Source: Temnopleurus reevesii
Taxonomy: Eukaryota > Echinodermata > Echinoidea > Temnopleuroida > Temnopleuridae
Direction of reading: 5' to 3'
Assembly (NCBI GenBank): GCA_036244855.1
Contig: BQKZ01000010.1
Coordinates: 61,881 to 125,880 of the forward strand
Length of the DNA: 64,000 bases
This document shows, piece by piece, positions 22,331 to 35,310 of the stretch. The notes under the pieces are model-generated. The model was given only the letters and a program-made list of their open reading frames with translations, searched no databases and was not told where the DNA came from. Position 1 is the first letter of the stretch; each line of letters opens with the position of its first letter. The translations under genes were made by a program, and so were the position numbers.

Positions 22331-22789
22331 AGCAATGCTTGGACTGTTGATATGAGACTACATGACGGCTTGTGCCAAGATAGAAGGTCTGATATGGAAA
22401 TGAGGAGCTTCCTCTGGTAGCTTGGTTCAGACATTGACCAAACCTATTTTCACTTTGACTTCTCTTGACCATCATGTATCGCAGAAACTGCCTCCGTTGG
22501 AGGGAGCAGAATTTCTTTAGTCCTTGCTAAGAGTTTCCTCGCGGCCATGGTCAATGTCCGTGCATTTACTGGTTTGAGCATACAGTATGATCTCTCATTG
22601 CTCTGACGCAGAGGATAACTACAGCAGAGACACAAACAAAATCTTAAATTCAAGCCTCATCTACACTGCCAATGTAGTCTAAGTTTACTTCTGACAAAGC
22701 TGGACACAGTGTCGCATCAAAGTAGAAGTCGAACCATTGACAGTGAACGAACCTTCTCTGGTCATAGTCTAGCTGCCATTTCATTTACA

Positions 22790-23460
22790 GCAAGGTATCG
22801 GAAACTACATTAAGCTTGTTCCGAATGCCAGTCGTATGTTGTCCTCTTGTTGCAATTCATGTACTTGTGAAACCAACCCCAGTAAGTTCCCGGTACTCTC
22901 ATTATTTATCCCCTTGCTTTTCCAAGCGGCCATCACAATTAATGCTCACCATGAAGACTCAACAAAACGACCTCCACTTATTGTGTGATCATACATCACA
23001 GAACTTAGTCTGTACTGCCACCTACATTTCATCCCTTGTGGATGCTGACTTCAACCTGAAAAGGGAATGGAATCTTGGCAAAAGACAACACTTTCTGTCC
23101 ACTTTATGATGATCCCTGGTACAAAGATTCATCAGGTTTGCGTTTCAGAAAGCTTTGCGTAGATCTATGCATGACTCTATGATATTCTGGTGATCCTTGC
23201 TCGCACTATATCGCACCGGAAGAAGGGTAACAAGTCGGTTGTACAGTCGCTCGTAGACCTGCGCAAAGCTCTTATGAAACACAACCTATAGGTGTCAAGT
23301 TTTCCCGCAAAGCATGCACCTCTCTGACTACGATGTGGGGTGGGCCATTTAAGCTATCAGCTGATTATCAGTGTGGAATAACTGATCAAACTGCGCGCCA
23401 CATTATTTCCCAGTGCCTACATGTAGGAGATCCAAGGGACCTGGCGAGCTCAAGTCAAAC
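22790..23460 (+). pseudogene. Decayed non-LTR retrotransposon, C-terminal polymerase region
   Basis: Broken frames give SSC-NSCTCETNPS-FPVL (compare the RLISGTLRPTPxxxLPVL block of Jockey-like elements), then MWGGPFKLSADYQCGITDQT and ARHIISQCL, the cysteine/histidine block that closes many of these polyproteins. Stops and frameshifts are frequent. It may extend to about 23755. It lies outside the DIRS element, in its flank. Confidence 0.6.
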
Positions 23461-24189
23461 AAGGTCAGAGTCGCCTTCATTAAGACACTTGGTGATGTAA
23501 CCAGGCTTCTATCTTTTTTTTGTAATATCAAAGAAGAGCAGTCCTCTGAAAGTTTAAATGAGGCAAGTGAGGTCATGTCTGAAAGACACGGCTTCCTGTA
23601 CTCTGCCTCTCATTAATAGCAAGTTACCTGTCCTCCCATGCCAAACCATACCAAAAAGGGATGAAGAACCTAAACAGCTCAGTCTTCTTGCTGTCCACTC
23701 AAAGAGAGTCCTTGGTATGGCTGCAACCGTCATCACGACTGTCCGAGTACAATGACTCTGGACCATTTGGTTAGTGGTTTATGCATTTATTTGAACACTT
23801 CAGATTTAACCTTCAGGCAATTATGTCTGATGTTGATGTTCACCCGCCAGAAAATATTCTGAACCTCTGACACAATGTTGTTGCTCCGCGTATTTTCTTG
23901 ATAAAAAAATAAATCCCTGCTGGTCTCCAAGCAACCATGCTTGATGATGAAAAAAAATCTGTACCACTGCTACTGAAACTACAAATACAATTGCCACTAC
24001 CACCATTACCACCACTAGATCTATTCATCAGGTCCTAAGACCATCATGCCAACAACTTACAGAGGACCTTCCTCCAGACATAGATGTGCTCTCAGTAGAA
24101 GACAAATAATACAATGATTCAACCGTAAAGATTTCAGCAAAATCTGAAAACCCATTCAAAAGTTATGGATTTTCCAAATTTTGAATTCC

Positions 24190-24478
24190 CCCTCTCATTG
24201 GCTCCTTAAATTGGTAACCTACAGGTACAAATGGCTGCCAAAATTGAGAACTCTCCATTCAATTTGTACACCAAATTTAACATTTTGATCCTATCAGAGA
24301 AATGTAGACAAGGAATCAGCAGGATTCATTACAAAATGCATGCAGAAACAGAATGTCCATACTCTATTCAAACAGAAAATATACATCCTAGAAAATCTCT
24401 GCGTTCAATTAGTGAGTTTTACATGTTGACAGCCATTTTGTGCCTGTAGGTTGCCAATTTAAGGAGCCCATGAGCGGT
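24190..24478. mobile_element. Foldback/MITE element with about 47-bp inverted ends
   Basis: The left end (TTGGCTCCTTAAATTGGTAA and on through CTACAGGTACAAATGGCTG) and the right end at 24430-24476 are reverse complements with a few mismatches. The interior (about 190 bp) is AT-rich and non-coding. Confidence 0.75.
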
Positions 24479-24479
24479 A

Positions 24480-24608
24480 GTAAACAAAACTTTGAAAATT
24501 CATAACTGTTGAGTAGATTGTCTGATTTTGCTTAAATTTTTATTTTCATCATTGTATTTTTTCCATTCACTAAAAGCACATCGATGTCTCGGTGGAGTTC
24601 CCCTTTAA
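24480..24608. mobile_element. Partial copy of the TTTAAAGGGG MITE family (right half)
   Basis: Carries the internal block CATAACTGTTGAGTAGATTG and the terminal TTCCCCTTTAA found in the copies at 44176-44753 and 49231-49498. Only one end is seen before the N gap. Confidence 0.5.
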
Positions 24609-24632
24609 GGAATGGCTATTTTGAAATAAAAT

Positions 24633-25562
24633 NNNNNNNNNNNNNNNNNNNNNNNNNNNNNNNNNNNNNNNNNNNNNNNNNNNNNNNNNNNNNNNNNNNN
24701 NNNNNNNNNNNNNNNNNNNNNNNNNNNNNNNNNNNNNNNNNNNNNNNNNNNNNNNNNNNNNNNNNNNNNNNNNNNNNNNNNNNNNNNNNNNNNNNNNNNN
24801 NNNNNNNNNNNNNNNNNNNNNNNNNNNNNNNNNNNNNNNNNNNNNNNNNNNNNNNNNNNNNNNNNNNNNNNNNNNNNNNNNNNNNNNNNNNNNNNNNNNN
24901 NNNNNNNNNNNNNNNNNNNNNNNNNNNNNNNNNNNNNNNNNNNNNNNNNNNNNNNNNNNNNNNNNNNNNNNNNNNNNNNNNNNNNNNNNNNNNNNNNNNN
25001 NNNNNNNNNNNNNNNNNNNNNNNNNNNNNNNNNNNNNNNNNNNNNNNNNNNNNNNNNNNNNNNNNNNNNNNNNNNNNNNNNNNNNNNNNNNNNNNNNNNN
25101 NNNNNNNNNNNNNNNNNNNNNNNNNNNNNNNNNNNNNNNNNNNNNNNNNNNNNNNNNNNNNNNNNNNNNNNNNNNNNNNNNNNNNNNNNNNNNNNNNNNN
25201 NNNNNNNNNNNNNNNNNNNNNNNNNNNNNNNNNNNNNNNNNNNNNNNNNNNNNNNNNNNNNNNNNNNNNNNNNNNNNNNNNNNNNNNNNNNNNNNNNNNN
25301 NNNNNNNNNNNNNNNNNNNNNNNNNNNNNNNNNNNNNNNNNNNNNNNNNNNNNNNNNNNNNNNNNNNNNNNNNNNNNNNNNNNNNNNNNNNNNNNNNNNN
25401 NNNNNNNNNNNNNNNNNNNNNNNNNNNNNNNNNNNNNNNNNNNNNNNNNNNNNNNNNNNNNNNNNNNNNNNNNNNNNNNNNNNNNNNNNNNNNNNNNNNN
25501 NNNNNNNNNNNNNNNNNNNNNNNNNNNNNNNNNNNNNNNNNNNNNNNNNNNNNNNNNNNNNN
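24633..25562. other. Assembly gap (930 N)
   Basis: Run of N. Any open frame that spans it is meaningless. Confidence 1.
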
Positions 25563-27551
25563 AGAGAGGCTTACAATGACAATGACAATGGTTTAATTGG
25601 ACCCAATATGACAAAACATTACTTATTGGAATCATTTGTCAAATAAATATTACTACGCCAATCATCGGATAAGTTACATGTGCGTATAATACAATCTTTG
25701 CACACTGCTAGAGTTGCCCATTTTCCTGAAAAAAAAATATTCGGGGAAAGTTGCGGAACAGCGGCCTGTTATCACCCGGGAGTCCTGCTATAGTGTTCTT
25801 TCATCATTGGTAAAGTGACCCTATTTATAGTATACCTCTCGAGGTTGTTGAAGTGATACGAAACAACGGAACACAATATGATAAAAGCGATTCAACTCAC
25901 TGAGCTCAGGGGTCAACGTTTATTAATATTATATGAGAATAAGATTGAACATAAACAACATACATATATGTATGACATGAATTGTCAGAATCATTCCCAA
26001 ATTGTAAAACTATCTATTTTAACTTTAATTGGCTTAAACAATGTTGACAGCATCATATTCATGATACCCTCCCATGCCATAACTATCATACATAGACCCA
26101 TTCTTAATTTCTTCAGGACACACGTATAAATCAAGATCATGCACGGGCCATATCAAGAAAGATGTTATAAGATATCTCAGGATTAGATTCTGTACTCAAG
26201 AATGATAACTTTTTTGGAATTATGTTGCTCATTCTCAAAACCAAATGGTCAATACACGATGTCCCATAAAATTATACCAAACACATGCCCTGTATGAGAG
26301 TGACGTCTTAAACTAAGGTTGGCTATTTTATTTTGCATTATATGGGGTATAGATTTTGATACTTTTTGTTCGCAGAAGTATTCAACAAGTCATGGAATAT
26401 GTTCAATTTAAAAAAAGGGAAACCCATTTTGCGAGAAGCCGTTGACTAATCTGCAAGTCGAGACATTGCAATGTCGTCTTTGGTCTTTGGTACCTAGGGC
26501 ATAACTGAATTAAGAATGGTTTTACCATACAAAACTAATAAACCGTGTATGACACTTTAATTTCAACCATAGATATTTGTGATTTTTTTCACATTTAAGG
26601 AAAAATAAGAAAAATCAATTAAAAAAGAACGTAATTTTGCTATGTTGCAATACTTGTGGCATGGGAGGGTACTTTTATTAGTCGACTGACATCGAGCACA
26701 CCCCCCCCCCCTCCATCCCCTTTTGTTAAAAATGATAATTTGTTTTGTGATGTGTTCCTGCATGATTTAGGAAAATTCCGGGACGAGTCAAAGAACTGGA
26801 AACATTTCATTAGAAGAGACATGATTGATTTATTAAAATAATGGTACAATGTTATCCCATTGACGGTGCAAACTAAATCCAGCACTGGGAACACATTTTA
26901 GGGTGAAATGTTATTACCTTTTTCATAAACGAACAATATTGCACCTTTTCTTCATAAGTTTTGCAATATATTTCAAGGATATCTTTATTCCAAGCTCAGG
27001 ATGCTCTACCGACTGAGCCGCACATCTCTTCTTCATGACCGATGGATGTGACATCAGAACTTATCCACTGTGAATCATTTATTTACGAATTTTTATCATT
27101 GATAAAAACTTGTTATATTCGAGCGAAAAGAAACCCACACAATTGTGTTTACTATTTTTTAGATACATTTTATACACAATGCACGGGGAGTCGTTTAACA
27201 CGATAGCACATATTCCGTCAAAATTTCTGACAAAAAGATCACATAATCTGTGAAAGTTCACACTTTTTAAGGGATTGCCTAAAACTAGTTTTTCAAGCTA
27301 TGCGCAACTAAGCGCAATATATGCGCAAGCTATGTGTAATCTCGTCGTGCCAGTTCGTTTCAATGCTGACATAAATGGGCACGCATTCGTGAACTCGTCG
27401 TGTCCTATGCGTGAACTGGTCATGAACAGTGCAAAAGCCTCCCAGATCGTGCCCCAAAATGGCACGACTTGTCACGACAAAATCAAGGCCAAAAGTCGTG
27501 CAAGTTTCAGTCTGGCTTGATAATTTCATTTTCATCGTCAATGTTTGATAA
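25563..27551. other. Intergenic, AT-rich
   Basis: No convincing exon seen. It holds a poly-C run at 26700-26711, a tRNA-like A box on the minus strand at about 26990-27025, and a region at 27290-27520 with short repeated CGTG/GTGAACT blocks that looks like an old repeat. Confidence 0.5.
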
Positions 27552-27816
27552 TTATTTTAACAATGTACAGTTGTTAATGAGACGAATGGCCCCTCTCTTC
27601 TCTAAAATAAGAAAAAGTTTGTGTTCGATTGGGATTGCATGAGGATTTGTTGTATAATTCATTTTTATATCCGGCTCGTAGTAATGATGGGGAATAGTTC
27701 GATTATATTCATCTTTGTAGAATGGATAGAATCCGAAGAGAGAAATCTCGTCGCATATTTGAGTGGCGGCGGCGTACATCGCGAGACCAGATGAAGGGAA
27801 TTGGAATTTCCAGAGC
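27552..27816 (-). CDS. Sialyltransferase exon 4, motifs S, III and VS
   Basis: Acceptor TTTCTTTCAAAG. Encodes LWKFQFPSSGLAMYAAATQ to the stop after NNCTLLK. All three C-terminal motifs are in this exon and look intact. Confidence 0.88.
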
Positions 27817-30808
27817 CTTTGAAAGAAAAATAAAGGAAAAAAATTTGATATAAAATTTTATATCATGTTAACTAGAGAGAGAACAAATTTTGTCCAGTAC
27901 TACCTGTTTATGGTGGGATTCACTGAATTAATGGGGGTGTTTGGGGATTTTAATTGACCCCTTCCCTATCTTGCGTGTGTGAGTGTAATGAGGGGGTGGG
28001 GGGATGAGGTACCAGTTATAGGTTGCATTTCTGAATAAATATCTTAAGTAAAATAGGTGCGGCTTAGGTGTGGTATATTGTATAATGAATGCATAAGATA
28101 CAGTACCTGATGATCCAAAAAATTTGACCCATGCTCTTTTAAAAATTCCTACTTTATTTTTGTTAAATCCCGATAAGATTTTTTTATTCTGATTTTATTA
28201 TTATATCTCAATCAGTCAAAAGTTTTCGCTCACCCGTTTCAAAGCAGGTTGATGACGTAAACATCGGTAAATGACATATTTCTGCCCTCACTGTCTTCGC
28301 CACTCAACCCTGGATAATTGATGCTTGATTAATTTTCAAATACTGTTTTCAATAAAAAAAGAAAAAAAAATAAAAAAAATTATTATTGAAACATATTCCC
28401 CTGTAATATCGACAAAAGTTGGCTGCATCACGACACGACAAAAACTTACTTTCTTGACGGACCCATTGGTTTCAAAGGACTGTAAGCTAGTCTGAGCTGG
28501 AGACCATATTTCTTCCAGAAGAAGTGGAGAGCGTCTTTTATGCCTTCGAACCAGTGTTTGAACAGCCACAATGTACCTCCATCCAACATCTTCAGTCTCT
28601 GTACAAGGCACTCACAGTCGCAAGAAATGGTTGCCGGTTTTGGCGGCAAATTGGTGGCGTTGCTTAAAGGCGCAACTGGCATTTCAGACTGCGTCATGTT
28701 CCGATAGCATGCGAATAGCTCTCTCATCTGTTCCGTGTTCATGGTCATAAACGTGACCTTTGACCCAACATCTGATGCATATTCATTGCCGAACTCTGCC
28801 AAGTTCATCCTGACGATGATGTCCATGTTGTCTATGACGTCACCGCAATGGCTGCTCAGGAGAATGCCCCCATTTCCAACGATGGCACAAGACTTGACCC
28901 GATGTTCTATCCAATCGCTTTCTGTCGATTTTAGCTTCTTGAGCTCTGCAAGTTTGGTTGTCAGTTGGATTTGTGTGGGGTCCATGTTCAGCGGGAATAT
29001 TCGGACGGTCTGCCGCGGTTTTAAGACTTTCTCCACCTTTTTCCTGAACGACAATGGAGAAGATGGGATATCATCACTTTAAACATGACCACCCGAAAGT
29101 GTGGACAAACTGCACCAATCTCGATATACATGTGAATGATTTAGAAAAAATAGCCCCTTATTGGTGCTTTGCAGAATTGCAGGAAGTGCGATAAAACTTA
29201 TGCTGTCAATTCTGTGTACAAAGGCAGCTATCTATGACATTTGTACAAATTTCTGATCTGGGCCCCGTAACATAAAGGTTTGCGATTAATTGCTAATCTG
29301 ATAGCGATTGATATCAATCGCAAGTCTATGGCGAATCATGTACTAAAGTTTGCAATTGATCGCAAAATCAAATAGCGATTAATCGCAAACCTTTATGTTA
29401 CGGGGCCCTGGAGACATGCAGAGCAGATATTGATCTACGATTGTGAGGCAATATGTAAAGATTTGCACTGTGAGATTTTGAGAAAAAAATGATGAAAGGA
29501 ACACATTTGAGTACAAATCTACAAAAATAACGAAATAAAAAGTTCAATCCCCTGTTATTCATCCCAAAAGTTTACTGGAACAAGAAATCCATTGAAATAC
29601 TTTGTTGCAAAATAACGTGTTTTTTTTCATATACAACAATAATGAGACTTGCCATATGGTGTTCCCAATTAATTTCAAATTAACTACAGCTGTATTTCCA
29701 AAAACATTTTAAACTTATATAATGAATTTTATTTTGCCCAAAATGTCCGTGATTTTGACGAAATTGAATGCTCGAATTGTTAAATCACTTAAATCACTAA
29801 ATTGGCTAGGAAAACCTTAGTTTACCTCATGAATGTGGTCGAAGTTTTGTTGAGTGGATGTAGTTTTACCGGCTCTTTGTCAATCACCTGCTCGGACGCA
29901 GATGACACAACCACTTTTGATGATAGTTGGCGCACATTTTCTGGGAAAAAATGCCAAAAAATAAAGTTCAGTATTCAAAATTAATGGTAGGGAGTGGGGC
30001 TTGTCCCATCATTACCTATTTTTGGGAAGGCTAGAGTAGCGAGGAGGGCGCGGATTGGGGTTGATTCAGGTTGAACGGTCCAAAAGGGGTTCGCTGTCTG
30101 GTTAAAAAAAAAGAAGAAGAAGAAGGATCACGGACCTTAAATAAAATCCCTTGTTAATCTATCAGTCAAGTTAGGTAACACGCGAGCAATGTGAGGAGAG
30201 GGGGGGGGGGGCGCTAACCCCTGGGTCAGAGCAAGGAGGTGCCAATTTTTGAGGACCCTTTGAGAAGACCCTAAAAGTGCCAAACATGCTAAGAGGGGCG
30301 TCAACAGCCAATCGTGGGTGCGCACAAAATATCAACTAAATATAACAACAAATTAATTTTTTTGTCATCACTATGACGACATTTACAGTAGTTGTCACTT
30401 GAGTCAAGTAGAACAAAGAAATGTTACATTGTATTCATAAATGTACACTAGGCACTTTAAAACTATGTTATCGGAAATGCAATTAGCATAATATTATAAC
30501 ATAGCATTGCAAACAATTTTCCTTCTAGATCAACTGGTACTTGGTAGGCTAGCTCTGAATAGAGCTCATCGAAGTGATTACAGCATTATTTGTGTTTTTT
30601 TTTTTTCTTAATGTTCAATGATTTTAGCACATGAATTCGCATCTATATTTTGTATTCTGGAAAACGAGACATTTTATTAAATCTTACCTTTCATATGATG
30701 GCTATCATTTTCTATTATAATGACAGGGTTCAAGTTCCACAATACAGCACAAACCATTACCGCAAGTATTATTAAGCCAAATAGAATGGCGAAAAATTGT
30801 CGAATCAT
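27552..30808 (-). CDS. Sialyltransferase, GT29 family, ST8-like
   Basis: Four exons: 30688-30808, 29826-29940, 28450-29043, 27552-27816. Phases match at each join, giving 364 residues and a TAG/TAA-type stop at 27552. It is a type II Golgi protein by design: a short N-terminal tail, one membrane anchor (about residues 5-25, FFAILFGLIILAVMVCAVLW), an acidic/serine-rich stem with an NKT site, then the catalytic part. Sialylmotif L starts at Cys131 (CAIVGNGGILLSSHCGDVID), motif S is at about 284-308 (SSGLAMYAAATQICDEISLF), motif III HYYE at 321-324, and motif VS H336-x4-E341 (HAIPIE). These motifs bind CMP-sialic acid and the acceptor. The motif S form with AAATQICDEISLFGF fits ST8Sia (alpha-2,8) best, but acceptor and linkage cannot be read from sequence alone. 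Start chosen at the ATG directly before the anchor. Confidence 0.88.
28450..29043 (-). CDS. Sialyltransferase exon 3, sialylmotif L
   Basis: The largest exon, with acceptor GTCGTTCAG and donor GTAAGT. It begins in the stem with KKVEKVLKPRQ and carries the whole motif L, up to PLKPMGPSRK. The two conserved Cys around CAIVG and CDCEC could take part in the family disulphide. Confidence 0.88.
29260..29408. mobile_element. 149-bp palindromic MITE, GGGCCCC termini
   Basis: The ends GGGCCCCGTAACATAAAGG and CCTTTATGTTACGGGGCCC are perfect inverted repeats that continue through TTTGCGATTAAT. The interior repeats GCGATTAATCGC-like blocks. It lies in the intron between sialyltransferase exons 2 and 3. 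Confidence 0.85.
30688..30808 (-). CDS. Sialyltransferase exon 1, signal anchor
   Basis: Encodes MIRQFFAILF, then a hydrophobic run and NDSHHMK. The donor is GTAAGA. The last base joins exon 2 to give a Glu codon. Confidence 0.75.
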
Positions 30809-32423
30809 GGTTCATAAACTTGTTATACACCGGATTATCAGCATGGAATATGGAAACCATTCTTTCCCACATCGCTCAAAGTCAGTGGTGGTGTTGTGTG
30901 ACTGCCAAAAAACTTTGTGCAAAATACCTCTGCTATTCAACTTGTGAAAATAAAACATTACATTTGTCCATTTTGAAAAGTCCATAGGCAAAAGTAAATA
31001 TAGATGATCACAAATATCACAGATACAAACTCATGCTATAACAGTGACATAAATAATCGACTCAAAATAACCAAAATAACTGAACGCCTCTAAATGCTGG
31101 AGAGTTCAGAATCGTGTATTTTGATTTCTGAAGGTCAATATTTCCAGCTCCGTGCATTTCTTTTGAAATGAATGCTTCCAAGTTGAAAAAGTCTTGTGTG
31201 TTTCATCAGGGTCGTTCAACCATTGTTATTCTTCGTCACCTTTCTTCTCAGTGCGTCTAGCTTTTATCATTGTCAACAATATTGTATTCGTCTAAAAAAA
31301 AAAAGTTAAAACTGTATTGCTGACCGAGGCTATACCTTTTGAAATAGTCTGTAACTTGTTACGCCCCAATTCAACTTTCAAGTGTCGCATATCGAAGCTC
31401 AACATTCCAACGTATATAATTTGGAAAGCGCCACCACGATTTGTGTACAAAAAAATCTCCCTCAAAGGTAATTTTCGTAGACAAGAAGGATGTACACAAT
31501 TGGAAATTTGTTATTAAAGACAATGGCAGGAAATTTCACAATATATTTCCTAACGGGGCAAATATTGCCAAGATTGAATTATTTCGATGTCCAAGCGAAA
31601 TTATGGTGAAACGCTATGACCAATCGCAATTACTCTAACAGTATTAAGATATCAATTTGACAGAAAATGGTAATTGATAAGGGTAAATGTCGTCAGCGTT
31701 TCCACGAACCGACCTATATACGGGGGCTGCTGCTTGAAAAGCGTAAAACCCCGACATAGCATCAAGTACAATGTCATAAAACTTGCATTCATTTTATTTC
31801 AATAGCATTTATTTCAATTTTTGAAAACATTTAATATATATGTCATAATAACGACTCGTGCTCTGATTTTGATCGCGAAGACTGATGAAGAAACCAATTT
31901 TAATATACACCTTCTTCCTGAAGAGGGTGGAGGCTATATTCTCAGAAGTGTAGACAGATACCAGTCCACACTGTCAAAAATCAATCATTTTGCCAAGTGT
32001 CAAAAATCAAAACGAGAACATTTTTTCCGACGGGATTTTCCATGGAAAGAATGATTGGGAACTTTTCTGTTTCCTTCTCGTGTATTCAACGATTGCTTTG
32101 GCATGTTTGGTGAAAACAAATGGCAAATTTGGTGATCTATCATGGGTGATATTTTGTCCGAGATTTAAGTTTAGCTGCTTTGATGTAATATGCTTGAAAT
32201 CCATCACTTATCCATCCCTTACGTATTATTGCATTATGCACAAATTTCTTATTTGTTTTCTGATTAAACCACTATTTTTTCATCTGTTCGTATGATTGCC
32301 CTGATTTTATTCAATTTAGAAACTAAATTTTCAGACCCAGACCAAGAATTTAAGTACGCATCTAACACACATTGATCATAATTATACCATCCATCAGTCA
32401 TGTCAGTCTCTGAAGACTCATCC

Positions 32424-32475
<52 letters not shown>

Positions 32476-32625
32476 ATATCTCTCTCTACCTCTATCTCTC
32501 TCTTACGCACACACACACACACACACACATTTACACACCACACCCTCTCTCTCACTCTCTTTCTCTTTCTCTTTCACTCTCTATCTCTTTCTCTCCCTCC
32601 CAGTCTATCTCTCTCTTTTCCTCAC
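32424..32625. repeat. TC/AC microsatellite tract
   Basis: TC repeats, then an AC run at about 32510-32530, then imperfect TC again. The open frame across it (Ser/Leu/Tyr) is a by-product. Confidence 0.95.
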
Positions 32626-35173
32626 AAAATAAACATTTTCAACAATAAACAAGTATGACTTTCTTAAAAATTAGAGTAAGGTTTTATTACAAGTTTCAAG
32701 ATAGACATTTGAGAAATTTCATCAAACTTGATGATTGATTATGATTTAATTATAGATACATGAATGTGAGCTCATTTCGATGTATAGCACAATACAAGAA
32801 CCAAAATAATTCAAGAACACAAACAAGTGATTACAATAGGTGTTTGTAATTGAAGAGAGGAAAGAATGACAAAGTCACGAATATCTTTTAATTGTCAACT
32901 TATATCCAGCGTAGAGTTGATTCATTTGACAGGTGCGCAGAGATACGCAAGGGATACGCTTGAATAACGCCAGTATATGCGTATGTCGAGCGTAACTAAT
33001 TTTGCAACATAATAAGGTAATTGTGTGACTGACCTTTTTCCGATGAATGTAACATTCTAACCGATATTGCACACGTTTCATTTTCTGGCATAAGATATTG
33101 ATAACGTCAAACACGGAAAACATAAAATGATCATAATCATGATAAAATTATATGGATGTTTGAAATGCAGATGGAACCGAATTTCAAGATGATCCTACCA
33201 TACTAATAAAGATGCAACATGACACAAGGACATAATCACACTATCATCGGACCGTTATGAATGAAAAATATCCCCAAAGCATGAAAGAAATATTAAGGAT
33301 ATCATTGCATAAATTGATATTCCTATTCATTCACAATCAAACATAAGGTTTATTTTCAATATGCTACAACACATATATGATAAATAGAAAGCATTGTTGT
33401 ATTGTAAGATCAAAATCAACTCTTAAAACCTGAATAGCAGTGCTGTATGAATGGCAATAATGATTGTTATATTATCGGCTGGATGGTATTCACCAATTGA
33501 AATTTAATGTTTTATATGTCACTATATTAGTGTTATCATGATCGGGTAGAAGTACCAAAAATAAACACTGGAAATGCAGATTATTTTAAAGGATCATCGT
33601 TTGAAGCATATATTCCTTTTTGTCATATCAATGTGTTAAATGCATTTGTTAGGCAGCAGTGCTCCCATGTAAAACAGGCGTGTACGCTTGAATGGGACTA
33701 CCCTGCTTCTTATAAAGAGGACAATAAATAAACAAACATGAATAACGCATCCGTTTTCCAACACTATATTCCGATCGATGAGCGAAATTACTAGTAGTTC
33801 ATGGCCCAGGCCTACAATACGTGGGCCGTAAATTGTATTGCGCAGATTTGAACATGTGCCGATGATCAAATGAATTTACAGATTGAAATTGGGAAACATC
33901 TGTGTTGTCAAATTGGTTATAAACATATTTATATTGCTGAAATAAACTCACATTCCTCCCGTCCTAGGTCGTGTATCGCTTTGCTGACACAGAAGATAAT
34001 ATACAGTAGAAAAATTGATAAGAATCAGGAATTCTGAGTTTTGCAGAAACCTTTCTGAATAAGTTTACAATTCAAACATTAGACATAGGATATTGCTTGT
34101 AATATTGGCTCGAGTCGGATCATCAATACGTTGCCGAATTATCTGATAGCTAAAAGTGATACAAATTCTTTGAATTTTACTTTTTTAACCATTGACTACA
34201 CTCTTTTACAATTTTACCATGAGTTGGGCATATTTTGACCAAAAGCTATGCGGAAACTAACTGCCCGGTTTTGGGCAAATTTTTACACATCTTTTTTTTT
34301 TTAAAGAGCGTACCGCAAAATTTACATAAACAAACGTCAAATTATTCTGATGATATAATTAAATATTACATAAGGATTATTATGGTACTAGTCAAATAAA
34401 AGTCCTGTACTATATAACAAAAAATAAGTTTAATGTAGATTTCCTGGAAATTGCATTATATATATATATATGTACTCGAGATTTATCCGAGCAGCCCCAA
34501 GTATTAGAAAACATTGCCATTTGTTATCGTCAGGCAGTTTCATAGGACAAATCGTAATTGTTCTAAGTGATTGGATTTTAAGCTTGGTATAAGTAATTCA
34601 ACCATTAGCCTTCATCCGTGTCGGGTATAGGAGTTAATGTCAATCCATTAAAAGTGTTTACCGGTCATTAAATGCATTCACATGTATGCAGTGATATTCA
34701 TGTAATTTCTCATTAATCTTGTATGCAAAACAAGATGATGTACTAGTAGTCATCCATCACATTTATGATTTGACATGCATTACTGTAATCACCAAACATC
34801 CTATTATAAAAAAAAAAGAAGTGATCACACCTTTCCTATTTCAAACACAATACCGCAGAATCGGGGAGGGGGCATGCAGATGCTGCCCAGTAAATATAAG
34901 AAAGTGAAAAATACAATTTTGTATACACGTTTTCTCCACTTATGAAAACTTTACACGATCCCTGTGCTATTTAACCATCTACTGAGCTATGCAGTACCTC
35001 TTACATTGTCTTGTGAGTGACCGATGAACATTACGTAATCAAGACCTTTTGTTATAGCCTAAGCTATAATTTGACTTTTTTTTTTTTGGTCTGGAGTGCC
35101 GTACCGCTTGATAGGAAGACGGGAAATGCGTTTCCATCGTTCATGAATAGTAATTGTATGTTTGATTAATTAT

Positions 35174-35310
35174 GGATCCGTCCATCGGTCGAAAGCAGTG
35201 ATCTGCTCAGTCGGTAGAGCGTATGGGTTGGAATGCGGCGAAGCTTTATGGTGTTTGCTTCGAATCCCACAGCTGCCACGTTTTTTGGGGGTTTTTTTTT
35301 GTCAAATATT
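35174..35310 (+). repeat. tRNA-derived SINE-like repeat
   Basis: A box-like TGCTCAGTCGGTAGAGCG at about 35204 and B box-like GCTTCGAATCCC at 35257, with the spacing of a tRNA but no foldable acceptor stem. Related heads (CGGTCG-AGCA-GCTCAG-GTAGAGCG) occur at 43332-43430, 43770-43850 and 26985-27030. Confidence 0.6.

Noticed and set aside
24584..25635. Long open frames across the N gap
   Set aside because: They consist almost only of unknown residues.
27275..27520. 81-codon frame near the sialyltransferase 3' end
   Set aside because: Lies in an old repeat with CGTG blocks; no domain and no splice evidence.
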